Source: Prosthecobacter sp.
GTDB lineage: Bacteria; Verrucomicrobiota; Verrucomicrobiia; Verrucomicrobiales; Verrucomicrobiaceae
Reading direction: 5' to 3'
NCBI GenBank assembly: GCA_019186985.1
Contig: JABARQ010000001.1
Location: 99,850 to 163,849, forward strand
Length of the DNA: 64,000 nt
Shown: piece after piece, positions 16,955-26,033 of the stretch
Layout of the letters: the number at the start of each line of letters is the position of its first letter
Position numbering within the stretch: the stretch's first letter is position 1
Program-made: the position numbers and the translations under genes
Notes under the pieces: model-generated
What the model was told of the DNA's origin: nothing
The model's database searches: none
The model's input: only the letters and a program-made list of their open reading frames with translations

Positions 16955-18247
16955 TCAGCCCTTGATTGTCTTCACCGCGAAGGAGGCGGCGTAGGCTTCC
17001 AGGTCGCCCTTGGGATCGAAGGTGACGCCGTCGAAGAGGGTTTCGGAACGGGTGTCGACGCCGCCGTGGGCGTAGCCGATCTCCTTCATGGCCTCCTCGT
17101 AGATGTCGGAACGCATGACCTGCTTGGCGACGCCCTCATAATCAGGCGCGCCTTCAACGAAGCCCCAGCGGCGGAGCTGGGTGAGCCACCATTTGGCGTA
17201 CTTGGCCTGGGGGTAGTTGCAGTTGCGGTCGCTGAAGGTCATGTAGTTCGGGTCCTTGAACTTGCGTCCATCGCCCATGAGGTACTTGCCCTGAAGGCGG
17301 CCGAGGATGGTTTCGGGCGGACAGTTGATGTAGGTCGCGGCGCTGACGATGTTCGCCTGCTCCTCGCGGTTCTCCATCTTGTCGAGCCAGAGGCTGGCTT
17401 CGTGCAGGGCCTTCAGCACGGCCTTGACGGTCTTTGGATTCTTTTCGGCGAACTCCTCGGTGAAGGCGCAGACCTTTTCCGGGTGATCCTTCCAGATGGC
17501 CTGGGTGGTGATGGAGGTGAAGCCGATGTCCTCGGCGATGGTTTTTGCGTTCCAGGGTTCGCCGACGCAGAAGCCGTCCATCTTGCCGACCTTCATGTTC
17601 GCCACCATCTGCGGAGGCGGCACGGTGATGAGGGAGATGTCGGCTCCGGCGCCTGCGGCGTCACCGGGGTTGATGCCGCCAGCGGCGAGATAGTAGCGCA
17701 TCCACATGGCGTGGGTGCCTGGGGGGAAGGTCATGGCGAAGGTGAGGGGCGAGCCCTTGGCCTTGGCCTCATCCACGAAGGGCTTCAGCGCCTTGGGATC
17801 ATCCGTGACCTTGCCCTTGAAGGTGTTGGAGAGGGTGATGGCCTGGCCGTTGCGGTTGAGCAGCCAGGGGATGATCATCGGTTTTTTCGGTGCGCCGCCG
17901 AGGCCCATGGTGGAGGCGATGGGCATGCCGATGAGCATGTGGGTGGCCTGGATGTCGCCATTGGAAAGCGAGTCACGGATGGCGGCCCAGCTGGCACCCT
18001 TGCTGACCGTGGAGTTGATGCCGTATTTTTTGAAGAGGCCCTTTTCATGGGCGACGACGATGCTGGAGCAGTCGGTGAGTGCGATGATGCCGAGCTTCAC
18101 ATCGGGAGATTCGGGTGAATCATCGGCATAGGCGGAGCCTGTCCAGCCCTGGGGAAGGCCGGCGAAGAGCGTGCTGAGGCCGGCGGCGGCCGAACGTTGG
18201 AGGACGGAGCGGCGTGTGACGGCTGATGGAGGTGTCATGGGTTTCAT
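16955..18247 (-). CDS. nrtA: nitrate ABC transporter substrate-binding protein, Tat-exported
   Basis: A 430-residue NrtA/CmpA-family binding protein. The N-terminus carries a twin-arginine signal (TRRSVLQRS near residue 11, then an alanine/leucine-rich core), so it is exported folded. The mature part has typical CmpA/NrtA segments: LTDCSSIVVAHEKGLF near the start, PPPQMVANMKVGKMDGFCVGEPWN in the middle, and a tryptophan-rich C-terminal part. It captures nitrate (or nitrite; bicarbonate in CmpA relatives) in the periplasm and delivers it to NrtB. Its start overlaps the stop of the signal-less homologue by four bases, so the two are translationally coupled. Confidence 0.92.
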   Translation of the reverse strand: MKPMTPPSAVTRRSVLQRSAAAGLSTLFAGLPQGWTGSAYADDSPESPDVKLGIIALTDCSSIVVAHEKGLFKKYGINSTVSKGASWAAIRDSLSNGDIQATHMLIGMPIASTMGLGGAPKKPMIIPWLLNRNGQAITLSNTFKGKVTDDPKALKPFVDEAKAKGSPLTFAMTFPPGTHAMWMRYYLAAGGINPGDAAGAGADISLITVPPPQMVANMKVGKMDGFCVGEPWNAKTIAEDIGFTSITTQAIWKDHPEKVCAFTEEFAEKNPKTVKAVLKALHEASLWLDKMENREEQANIVSAATYINCPPETILGRLQGKYLMGDGRKFKDPNYMTFSDRNCNYPQAKYAKWWLTQLRRWGFVEGAPDYEGVAKQVMRSDIYEEAMKEIGYAHGGVDTRSETLFDGVTFDPKGDLEAYAASFAVKTIKG

Positions 18248-19353
18248 GCGTGAGTCTTTTCCTGGCGTTTGTTGGGTTTGCGGGTGGACTTGGCGGCGGC
18301 TGCTTCGGGAAGGGGGAGGAGGCTGGAGGTCCAGCAGTCGGCCAGGGCGCGTGCGGCCTCGGCGCGTTCGGCGGGGGTGATGAGTCCGTGGATGACAAAC
18401 TGCTCCAGCAGCCAGCGGCCACGTTCGCCCGTGGGTTCGTTGGCATCACGCCGCCTGAAGATGTGGAAACTGGAGGCGTCGGCGCTTCTGCCCGAGCCGA
18501 GGTCGAGGGGGCCGCAGAGCGAGCGTTTCAGGATTTCCTCGGAGCTGTTGTGGAAGAAGCCGCTGCGCATCAGGATGCGGGCGACTTCCTCGCGGTTTTC
18601 CCAGGCATCACAAAAGGCGCAGGCCTCACGCAGGGCGGCGACGACGCCGCTGACCTGCGCCGGATGCTTGTGAACGAAGTCCTCCGTGGTGAGGAGGACC
18701 TTCTCCGGGTGATTGGGCGCAAGCTGCTCGCTGGTGGCCGCGATCCATCCGAGGCCGGAGGCGACGGCGGCGCTGTTGTAGGGTTCCCCGACGCAGCCGC
18801 CGTCGATGAGCCCGGCCTTGAGATTGCCGACGATCTGGGTGGGCGGAAGGACGACGATGCGCACCTCGCGGTCCACGTCGATGCCGCCTGAGGCGAGCCA
18901 CTGGCGGAGGAGAAAGTAGTGGGAGGAGTACCTGGAGACCGTGCTGAAGGTGAAGCGCCTCGTGGGCGAGCTGCGGATGAGCTTCCTGAGCGTCGATGCA
19001 TCCCGGACGCCGCAGTTCCAAAGATCACGGCTGAGGGTGATGGCGTTGCCGTGCAGGTTGAAGACGAATGGGGCCACCACCCGGCAGGGAGGGCTGCTCA
19101 GGCCGAGGCGCATGGCAAGGGCCAGTCCGGCGATGGCGTGGGCGGCGTCAAGCTGGCCGTAGAGCAGCTTCTCCCGGATGGTGGCCCACCCGACTTCACA
19201 ACTTAAATCGACCTGGACGCCATGCCTGCTGAACAGCTCAAGCTCACGGGCCACCAGGAGCGGGGCGCAGTCTGTCAGCGGCTTGAAGCCGATGCGGACA
19301 GGCTGGACGGAGCCGCGGGGTGTGGTTTTGGAGGATGTGGCTGACTTGGGCAT
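18244..19353 (-). CDS. NrtA-like protein without signal peptide, probable cytosolic nitrate sensor
   Basis: A 369-residue homologue of NrtA: LTDCAPLLVARELELF, PPTQIVGNLKAGLIDGGCVGEPYN and the family's C-terminal HxF-x-R segment are visible. It has no Sec or Tat signal, and the C-terminal tail is basic. Signal-less NrtA relatives such as NasS sense nitrate in the cytoplasm, and the C-terminal domain of cyanobacterial NrtC is a similar regulatory sensor. Here it could be a detached version of either (inference); no NasT partner is seen. It is first in the nrt gene row, divergent from the LysR gene, and is coupled to nrtA by ATGA overlap. Confidence 0.8.
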   Translation of the reverse strand: MPKSATSSKTTPRGSVQPVRIGFKPLTDCAPLLVARELELFSRHGVQVDLSCEVGWATIREKLLYGQLDAAHAIAGLALAMRLGLSSPPCRVVAPFVFNLHGNAITLSRDLWNCGVRDASTLRKLIRSSPTRRFTFSTVSRYSSHYFLLRQWLASGGIDVDREVRIVVLPPTQIVGNLKAGLIDGGCVGEPYNSAAVASGLGWIAATSEQLAPNHPEKVLLTTEDFVHKHPAQVSGVVAALREACAFCDAWENREEVARILMRSGFFHNSSEEILKRSLCGPLDLGSGRSADASSFHIFRRRDANEPTGERGRWLLEQFVIHGLITPAERAEAARALADCWTSSLLPLPEAAAAKSTRKPNKRQEKTHA

Positions 19354-19434
19354 GACACTCCTTTGGAAAAGCATCCGCGATGCCATCGGCTGAAAATCTC
19401 AGATCAATGAACCAGCAACTTTTTCACTGGCCCC

Positions 19435-19449
19435 ATGAATCGGATTCAT
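19435..19449. promoter_or_regulatory. probable LysR-type regulator binding site
   Basis: A perfect 7-1-7 palindrome, ATGAATC-G-GATTCAT, that contains the T-N11-A spacing typical of LysR-family boxes. It ends 12 bp before the LysR start codon in the 108-bp divergent region shared with the nitrate transporter genes, where an autoregulatory and activating site would be expected. Assignment is by motif and position only. Confidence 0.65.
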
Positions 19450-19461
19450 CCATGAGTCGGC

Positions 19462-20370
19462 ATGCAGCACGCCCTGGACACACGTCAGCTCCGCGCCTTT
19501 GTCAGCCTCGCCCGCAGCGGCAGCTTCACGCAGGCCGGGCGTGAGCTGCACCTGACGCAGAGCGCCATCAGTCATGCGATCAAGGCGCTGGAGACGGACC
19601 TGGGCTGCCAGCTTTTCCACCGGCAGGGCAAGAGCGTCCACCTCACCCATGCGGGGAGGGAACTGCTGCCGAACGCCGAGCAGATCCTGCAGCTGATGAG
19701 CCAGGCGCGGTCGGCGCTGGGAACCCTGGACCAGACGCCGCGCGGCAAGCTGCGCATCGGCTGCACGACGGCCGCCGCCCAGTTCATCCTGCCGACGGTG
19801 TTCCGTGAGTTCAAGGAGAGCTTCCCTCTGTATGAGATCAAGGTGGTGTGTGGAGAGACGCCGGACACGATCGAAAGGCTGATGAAGGGTGACATCGACC
19901 TGGCGGTCAGCCTGCGGCCGGGCGATGTTTCCAGGCTCGACTGCCATCCGATCTTTGATGATGAGCTGGAGTTCCTGGTGTCACCCCTGCATCGGTGGGC
20001 CTCCAAGCCGCCCCGGGCGAAGGACGCGGGGGACGAGACCTACATCGTGGCGACTCGCAACAGCCTGAACTTCACGCTCATCCAGGAGTTTTTCATCAAG
20101 CAGGGTGTGAGGCTGAGCCACTTCATCGAGCTGGGCAGCTCGGAGGCGACGAAGGAGCTGGCCAAGCTGGGCATCGGCGTGGCGATTGCGGCGCGCTGGA
20201 TCGCCCGGCAGGAGATCGAGGCCGGGCAGCTGGTGCCCGTGCCGATGCCGAAGGGCAAGCTGAAGCGCCGCTGGGTGACCTCGAGCCTGAAGGGCCGGGC
20301 GCTGAACCTGCCGGAGCGCACCTTTGTCGGGCTCTGCGAGGAGGTTGGCAGAAGGATGAACGACCATTGA
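19462..20370 (+). CDS. LysR family transcriptional regulator of the nitrate locus
   Basis: A 302-residue LTTR. Residues 1-65 form the winged helix-turn-helix (RQLRAFVSLARSGSFTQAG, then LTQSAISHAIKALE), followed by a linker helix and the periplasmic-binding-protein-like effector domain (about residues 95-295). Gene position, divergent from the nitrate transporter operon and next to a palindromic LTTR box, suggests it controls nitrate or nitrogen uptake, as NtcB or Nac-type regulators do elsewhere. The effector is unknown. The ATG at 19462 fits the conserved start of LTTRs. Confidence 0.9.
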   Translation: MQHALDTRQLRAFVSLARSGSFTQAGRELHLTQSAISHAIKALETDLGCQLFHRQGKSVHLTHAGRELLPNAEQILQLMSQARSALGTLDQTPRGKLRIGCTTAAAQFILPTVFREFKESFPLYEIKVVCGETPDTIERLMKGDIDLAVSLRPGDVSRLDCHPIFDDELEFLVSPLHRWASKPPRAKDAGDETYIVATRNSLNFTLIQEFFIKQGVRLSHFIELGSSEATKELAKLGIGVAIAARWIARQEIEAGQLVPVPMPKGKLKRRWVTSSLKGRALNLPERTFVGLCEEVGRRMNDH

Positions 20371-20405
20371 TCCGCAGATGACGCGGATGGCTCAGGCAGG
20401 GGCTG

Positions 20406-20921
20406 TCATTTCCTTCGCAGAGGTTGTTCGTAGTATCCCGGGCTGAAACGCAGGGAGGTGGAAGCTGCGCCGTCCTTCACGCGCAGCAGGTGCTCCTGGT
20501 CCTTGAACATCTCGACAAGAAGGTCGTGGCGCAGGCTGCATGGGGAGGATGCATCTGGAAGCAGGACTTCAAAATAAAGCGTGGCCTCCGGGGCGGCTGT
20601 TTTCTGGCTTGCGGCCGGGGCTTCGTGGCCAAGCCATTTGATGGGAGGCCTGACGCCTCCGGCAGCGTGGACGATGAAGTGTTCGGTGATGTAGGTCTTG
20701 AGAGCTTTGTCGATTTCAGCGGCAGGTGTTGTTTCGAAACGCAGAAGACGCTCCGTGCGGCGCATGAGGGCAAGCTCAAGGTCATCGGCAAACAAGGTCA
20801 GGCTGACCTCGATCCGCAGAGGGCCGTCCTTGAACTCCGCCTCGCCGGTGGAGGTGTGAAGGTCATGTGCCGAAGCCAGTCCGGTCGTGGCGAGCAGGAG
20901 GATGAGACTACTTTTTCGCAT
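20406..20921 (-). CDS. DUF6702 family secreted protein
   Basis: A 171-residue protein with an N-terminal signal peptide (hydrophobic core ending at ASAHD, near residue 20), followed by beta-rich sequence with the DUF6702 pattern: early HTSTGEAEF, a central ITEHF segment, and FEVLLPD. This family is commonly found next to M1-type metallopeptidases, and here too its start overlaps the 3' end of an M1 peptidase gene by 14 bases, so they are cotranscribed. The function is unknown; a periplasmic or cell-surface accessory role is inferred. Confidence 0.75.
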   Translation of the reverse strand: MRKSSLILLLATTGLASAHDLHTSTGEAEFKDGPLRIEVSLTLFADDLELALMRRTERLLRFETTPAAEIDKALKTYITEHFIVHAAGGVRPPIKWLGHEAPAASQKTAAPEATLYFEVLLPDASSPCSLRHDLLVEMFKDQEHLLRVKDGAASTSLRFSPGYYEQPLRRK

Positions 20922-23286
20922 CGTCTTTGCTGGTGTCCTTGTCCGGCTTCGTCAGCTCGCGCATCGGGTTGGGGGCCTTTTCATCCTTGTAGAGCTGGAA
21001 CCGGCTCTTCACCGGGCGGCGTGGCCAGAAGTTGTTTTCCACATCGGTGTCGGTGAGCTCCTGGCGCGGGTCGAAGGTGACGGCCTTCAGCTCCTTTTTG
21101 GTAAACAGCAGCTTGGTGGTTTTCCCAGGGCTGAAGCGCCAGGCCTCCGCAGGGAGCTTCATTTCCTCGCTGGAGCCGTCGGTGTAGTCGAGCTTGAGGA
21201 TGACGGGTGTCGCGAGGCCGCCAGGGTTGCTCATCTCGATGGCGTAGAAGTTGTGCCTGGTCTGAAGCAGCGCAGGGTCAATCTCCTCCTCCTTCAATTC
21301 CTTGAGGAGGGATTCGAACTTCTTCTTCTCACTCGGCAGCACGGTGGCCTCGTCGAAGGTGTCGTAGAAGTCCTTCAGCTCCGGATAGCGGTCCACGCGC
21401 TTGGACAGCTCATAGTTGCGTTCGCGGGTGAGTGTTTTGGGAAGCTCGTCCTCCTCCTTCTTTTTCCGCGGCTTTTCGACGGCGGGGTCGCGTGAATCGA
21501 GCTGGAGCCACTTCACCTCGTCGATGGAGACGTCGACATGGTCGGTGCTGAAGAACCAGCCGCGCCAGAACCAGTCGAGGTCCACGCCGCTGGCGTCCTC
21601 GAGGGTGCGGAAGAAGTCGGAGGGCGTGGGGCGCTTGAACATCCAGCGGCGGGCGTAAGTTTTGAAGGCGTGGTCGAAGGCGTCGCGGCCGAGGATGTGC
21701 TCGCGGAGGATGTTGAGGGCCACGGTCGGCTGGCCGTAGGCATTGGGTCCGAGGTCGGCGATGGACTCGCTGTTGGTCATCACCGGCACGCGGTCGCGGG
21801 TCCGCATGTAGTCCACCATGCCGCGTTCGTTGCGGCGGTGTTTCCAGTCGTTCTCCCATTCCTCCTCGGCGAGGTATTCGACAAAGGAGTTCAGGCCCTC
21901 GTCCATCCAGGTCCACTGGCGTTCGTCGCTGTTGACGATCATGGGGAACCAGTTGTGGCCGACCTCATGGATGATGACGCCGATGAGGGCGTATTTGGTT
22001 CGCTCGGGATAGGTGCCGTCCTTCTCCGGACGAGGGCCGTTGAAGCTGATCATGGGGTATTCCATGCCGCCGACCGGCCCGTTGACGGACCAGGCGACGG
22101 GGTAGGGGTAGTCGAAGGTGAAGCGGGAGTAGGTCTGGACGGTGTGGGCGACGGCGTGTGTCGAATACTTGTCCCAGAGCGGCATGCCCTCCTTGGGATA
22201 CATGGACATCGCCATCACGGGCGGGCGTGCCATGCGGTCCGTGGCTCCGCCCGGGCGTTTCGGCGTGGGCGGATGCGTGTGGCCTTCGACGGCCATGGCG
22301 TCCCAGATGAACTTGCGGGAGGTGGCGAAGGCGAAGTCGCGCACGTTGTCGGCCTGGAAGACCCAGGTTTTTTTGTCCTTCGTCCTGTTCTTTTCGGCCG
22401 CCTTCGCCTCCTCGGGAGTGACGATGAAGACGGGCTTGCGGAATTCCGTCTGCGCCTTCTTCAGCCTCTCGCGCTGGACGGGGGTGAGCACCTGCTCGGC
22501 GTTGACGAGGGATCCCGTGGCGGCGACCTGATGGTCGTCGGGCACGGTCAGGCTGACCTTGTAGCTGCCGAACTCGAGCGTGAACTCGCCGGTGCCGAGA
22601 AATTGTTTGTTAATCCATCCGCCATAGTCCGTGTAGGCGCACATCCGGGGGAACCACTGGGCGATGGTGTAGATGCAGTTGCCGTCCTCCTTGAAGAGCT
22701 CGTAGCCGGTGCGGGCGCTGATGCGCTCGCAGTCGTTGACGGGATAGCTCCAGGCGATGCTGAAGGTGAAGTCGGCGCCCGGGGCCAGGGGGTCCGCCAG
22801 GTCGATGCGCAGCATGGTCTTGACGATGCTGTGCGGCAGGGGCGCGCCGGAGGCGTCGGTGAGGCGGCTGATCTTCATCTCACCGTCGTACTCCTCGTAG
22901 GCCAGCAGGCGGTCGAGGGCCGAGTAGCTGATCCTGGAGGGATCGACGCCACGCTTGGAGTTAGGCACGGCGCGGGAGTCGGCGTTGTGGGAGAGGTAGT
23001 TCTGGTCGAGCTGGACCCACAGGTGCTCCAGGGAGTCGGGGGAGGCGTTGTGGTAGGTCACCCGTGCCTCGGCCGAGAGGCTGCGCTTCACGTCGTCCAG
23101 CTCCACCTGGATGTCGTAGTCGGCCCGGTTCTGCCAGTAGGCCCTGCCGGGCGCGCCGGAGGCCAGCCGTTGGGGTGAAGGCGGCGGCACGGGAGAATCG
23201 AGCTGCTGGAACTTCTGGACGGAGGACGGCGGGTCGATGGCGTGGGCGGACAGGATGGCGATCAGGAACGGCAGGAGGCGCTTCAT
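20908..23286 (-). CDS. M1 family metallopeptidase, exported
   Basis: A 792-residue protein with a signal peptide at residues 1-16. It has an N-terminal beta domain and a gluzincin catalytic domain: HEVGH near residue 440, with a downstream glutamate in WMDEGLNSFVEYLAEEEW, gives the HExxH-x18-E zinc site. The exopeptidase loop GGMEYP lies upstream, in place of the usual GxMEN. A lysine/glutamate-rich C-terminal part ends in a charged tail. It likely trims peptides in the periplasm or outside the cell. It is divergent from metY and overlaps the DUF6702 gene downstream. Confidence 0.9.
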   Translation of the reverse strand: MKRLLPFLIAILSAHAIDPPSSVQKFQQLDSPVPPPSPQRLASGAPGRAYWQNRADYDIQVELDDVKRSLSAEARVTYHNASPDSLEHLWVQLDQNYLSHNADSRAVPNSKRGVDPSRISYSALDRLLAYEEYDGEMKISRLTDASGAPLPHSIVKTMLRIDLADPLAPGADFTFSIAWSYPVNDCERISARTGYELFKEDGNCIYTIAQWFPRMCAYTDYGGWINKQFLGTGEFTLEFGSYKVSLTVPDDHQVAATGSLVNAEQVLTPVQRERLKKAQTEFRKPVFIVTPEEAKAAEKNRTKDKKTWVFQADNVRDFAFATSRKFIWDAMAVEGHTHPPTPKRPGGATDRMARPPVMAMSMYPKEGMPLWDKYSTHAVAHTVQTYSRFTFDYPYPVAWSVNGPVGGMEYPMISFNGPRPEKDGTYPERTKYALIGVIIHEVGHNWFPMIVNSDERQWTWMDEGLNSFVEYLAEEEWENDWKHRRNERGMVDYMRTRDRVPVMTNSESIADLGPNAYGQPTVALNILREHILGRDAFDHAFKTYARRWMFKRPTPSDFFRTLEDASGVDLDWFWRGWFFSTDHVDVSIDEVKWLQLDSRDPAVEKPRKKKEEDELPKTLTRERNYELSKRVDRYPELKDFYDTFDEATVLPSEKKKFESLLKELKEEEIDPALLQTRHNFYAIEMSNPGGLATPVILKLDYTDGSSEEMKLPAEAWRFSPGKTTKLLFTKKELKAVTFDPRQELTDTDVENNFWPRRPVKSRFQLYKDEKAPNPMRELTKPDKDTSKDDAKK

Positions 23287-23438
23287 CGGGGCGGAGTTTC
23301 CAGGAATTGTTTCCCAAAGGCAAGCGCAGGCTGGTGAGGCGGAAGCTGATCCGCCTCAAACCGCGCAAGATCGGCGTTGCCCTTCGTGCGGGGAATTTCT
23401 AGTGTCACCGCCTCAACAACACCCATCTCCTTTGAATC

Positions 23439-24728
23439 ATGAAACTTGAGACCCTCTGCCTGCATGGCGGCCAGCAGCCTGATCCGACCACCCTGTCCCG
23501 TGCCGTGCCGGTCTACCGGACCGCCAGCTATGTGTTCCGCGACACCGAGCATGCGGCGAACCTGTTTGCACTGAAGGAGCTGGGCAACATCTACACGCGT
23601 CTGATGAATCCGACGACCGACGTGCTGGAGAAGCGCGTGGCCCTGCTGGAGGGGGCGCATGAGATGGCGGGCCTGGCCCTGGCCAGCGGCACCAGCGCCG
23701 TTTTTTATTCGATCATCAACCTGGCCCAGGCCGGGGACAACATCGTCTCCGCCCGCAACCTCTACGGCGGCACCTACACCCAGTTCAACGACATCCTGCC
23801 GGCGCTGGGCATCACGGTGAAGTTTGTCGACAGCAATGATCCGGAGAACTTCCGCCGTGCGATCGACGACAAGACCCGCGCGGTGTTCTGCGAGACCGTT
23901 TCGAACCCGGCCCTGGAGGTCGCGGACCTGGAGGCCATCGCGGGTGTCGCGCATGACAACGGGCTGCCGTTCATCGTCGACAGCACCTTCAGCACGCCCT
24001 ACCTGACGAAGCCGGTCGAGCATGGCGCGGACATCGTCGTGCATTCGCTGACGAAGTGGTTCGGCGGACACGGGGCGGGCATCGGCGGCATCGTGGTGGA
24101 CAGCGGCCGGTTCAACTGGGCGGGCGGACGTCATCCGCTCTTCACCACGCCGGACAACAGCTACCACGGGCTGCGCTGGGGCATCGACCTTCCGGCCCCC
24201 CTGGCTCCGCTGGCCTACATCCTGAGGATGCGGACGGTGCCGCTGCGCAACCTCGGCGCCTGCATTGCGCCGGACAACTCCTGGTTCCTGCTGCAGGGCA
24301 TCGAGACCCTGCCGCTGCGCATGGAGCGCCATTGTGAGAACGCCCTGGCCGTCGCCAGGCACCTGCAGAAGCATCCGGGCGTTGGCTGGGTGCGCTTCCC
24401 GGGCCTGCCGGGCGACCCGCAGGAGGCGGCGAACCAAAAGTATCTGCGCGGCAAGGGCGGCAGCATGGTGGTCTTCGGCATCAAGGGCGGCATGGAGGCC
24501 GGCAAGAAGTTCATCAACAACCTGAAGCTCTTCAGCCACCTCGCCAACGTGGGCGACGCCAAGTCGCTGGCCATCCACAGCGCCAGCACCACGCACAGCC
24601 AGCTTGATGAAGCCGCGCAGGCCGCCGGCGGGATCACGCCCGACCTGGTGCGCCTGAGCATCGGCATCGAGCACATCGACGACATCCTGGCCGACCTGGA
24701 CCAGGCGCTGGCGAAGGCTGCGGCGTGA
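23439..24728 (+). CDS. metY: O-acetylhomoserine sulfhydrylase
   Basis: A 429-residue PLP enzyme of the Cys/Met metabolism family. It starts with the family pattern LETLCLHGGQQPDPTT, has YTRLMNPTTDVLEKR near residue 63, and carries the PLP-binding lysine in HSLTKWFGGHG (about residue 206). The MetY subfamily makes homocysteine or methionine precursors from O-acetylhomoserine and sulfide. It is divergent from the M1 peptidase; no riboswitch could be recognised in the 152-bp leader. The next gene, an O-antigen ligase-like protein, begins 48 bp downstream. Confidence 0.92.
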   Translation: MKLETLCLHGGQQPDPTTLSRAVPVYRTASYVFRDTEHAANLFALKELGNIYTRLMNPTTDVLEKRVALLEGAHEMAGLALASGTSAVFYSIINLAQAGDNIVSARNLYGGTYTQFNDILPALGITVKFVDSNDPENFRRAIDDKTRAVFCETVSNPALEVADLEAIAGVAHDNGLPFIVDSTFSTPYLTKPVEHGADIVVHSLTKWFGGHGAGIGGIVVDSGRFNWAGGRHPLFTTPDNSYHGLRWGIDLPAPLAPLAYILRMRTVPLRNLGACIAPDNSWFLLQGIETLPLRMERHCENALAVARHLQKHPGVGWVRFPGLPGDPQEAANQKYLRGKGGSMVVFGIKGGMEAGKKFINNLKLFSHLANVGDAKSLAIHSASTTHSQLDEAAQAAGGITPDLVRLSIGIEHIDDILADLDQALAKAAA

Positions 24729-24776
24729 CAAGTTGCCGGTTGGCAGCCGGCGGATTGCAGGGGATGGTTGGCGGTG

Positions 24777-26033
24777 ATGAATGTCGCCGCCGACATGCCC
24801 CAGCCCCAGACCCGACTGAACCGGATGATCATCTGGTGCTGCGGCACCGTCTTCGGGCTCATGGCGTCCGATGCGGTGATCGGCAGCTACAATGCCGGGC
24901 TGTCGCCGTTGAAGCCCATTTTGTTCACGCTGGCGGGCGTGACGGCGAGCATCGGCCTGTCCCTGCTGAACCGGCCGCGCCTGGCTCCGGCGGCGCTGCT
25001 GGTGCTGCTGCTGCCGCTGGTGCGGGTGTTTGATGCCGTCGTTCTGCAAAGGGCCACGGTCACCTTCGCCGGACAGACGGGCATGGACCTGATGCGCATG
25101 CTGCTGGTGCTGGTCGCAATGCTGGCGGTGCTGGCCACGGACCAGGGGCTGAGGGCCGTGCGCTGGGCCGCGGTGCTGGCGATCCTGCTGACGGTGGGCT
25201 CCGAGCTGGCCGAGGTGCTGGGGCTGGCGAAGTTTTCCAGCATTCCCGGGCGCTATGCCGGCTTCAACAGTCATCCGAACTTCCCGCCGGTGCTGCTTTG
25301 CGAGATGCTGGGCATCTGCTTTGCGCTGGTGCCGAGCTTCAGGGTGAACCTGATGCTGGTCGCCCTCTCGTATGTCGGGGTGGCGCTGACCTACGGCCGC
25401 AGCGGCTTCGTGGTGCTGACGCTGATGTCGGCCGCCTATGTGCTTTTGAACGCGAGGAGGAACCTGGGATTCCTGCTGGTCTGCGCCGCAATCGCCGTTC
25501 CGCTGGCGGGAGCCGGCGTCGCCATCCTGCAAAGCCAGACGGAGAAGGGCATCACGAAGGACAAGAACACGGCGGGCCGTCTGGAGGCGATCCTGAGCCT
25601 GGACCTTGACAAGCTGAAGTCGCCCGAGCGTGCGAAGGACCTGGCGGACGGCTGGGAGGCGGTGTTGCAGAAGCCTTTGTTCGGCCATGGCACGGGCATG
25701 TCGGGGTCGCGCTGGGTGCCGCACAACGAATACGTCTCGATCTGGCTGGAGATGGGGATCCCGGGCCTGGTGCTGTTTGTCGGAACGCTGGGGGCGATGG
25801 TGCTGCGCAGCGTGATGACCGGCGGGCGCGCAGGATACCTTCTGTTTGCCATCCTGGCCTTCACGCCTGCGGGGCAGGGGAGGATTGAGATGCCGCACTT
25901 CTGCCTGGCGATGAGCACGGCGGCGATGATCCTCTGGCCGCGGCGCTACCGTCTGGCCCTGAGCCTGCGGACGCCGGCGGCGGCAATGACGGCCAGCAGC
26001 ACGACCAGCGCCGCCGGGCTGCGGGAGCGCTGA
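24777..26033 (+). CDS. O-antigen ligase family membrane protein
   Basis: A 418-residue polytopic membrane protein with about ten hydrophobic helices and, in the middle, the Wzy_C-type features RYAGFNSHPNF and YGRSG followed by a large loop containing GHGTG...HNEY. These resemble O-antigen ligase/polymerase (WaaL/Wzy) proteins, which attach or polymerise surface polysaccharide. The ATG at 24777 is chosen; TTG at 24768 is the alternative. Its 3' end overlaps the oppositely oriented secreted-protein gene by 88 bp. No other polysaccharide genes are adjacent, so the exact substrate is unknown. Confidence 0.82.
   Translation: MNVAADMPQPQTRLNRMIIWCCGTVFGLMASDAVIGSYNAGLSPLKPILFTLAGVTASIGLSLLNRPRLAPAALLVLLLPLVRVFDAVVLQRATVTFAGQTGMDLMRMLLVLVAMLAVLATDQGLRAVRWAAVLAILLTVGSELAEVLGLAKFSSIPGRYAGFNSHPNFPPVLLCEMLGICFALVPSFRVNLMLVALSYVGVALTYGRSGFVVLTLMSAAYVLLNARRNLGFLLVCAAIAVPLAGAGVAILQSQTEKGITKDKNTAGRLEAILSLDLDKLKSPERAKDLADGWEAVLQKPLFGHGTGMSGSRWVPHNEYVSIWLEMGIPGLVLFVGTLGAMVLRSVMTGGRAGYLLFAILAFTPAGQGRIEMPHFCLAMSTAAMILWPRRYRLALSLRTPAAAMTASSTTSAAGLRER

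Noticed and set aside
23287..23438. SAM-type riboswitch before metY
   Set aside because: I looked for SAM riboswitch core pairings in the 152-bp leader and could not find a convincing one; a covariance-model scan would be decisive.
23283..25898. 871-codon minus-strand open frame
   Set aside because: Antisense to metY and the O-antigen ligase gene; composition (His/Arg/Gln-rich) fits a shadow frame.
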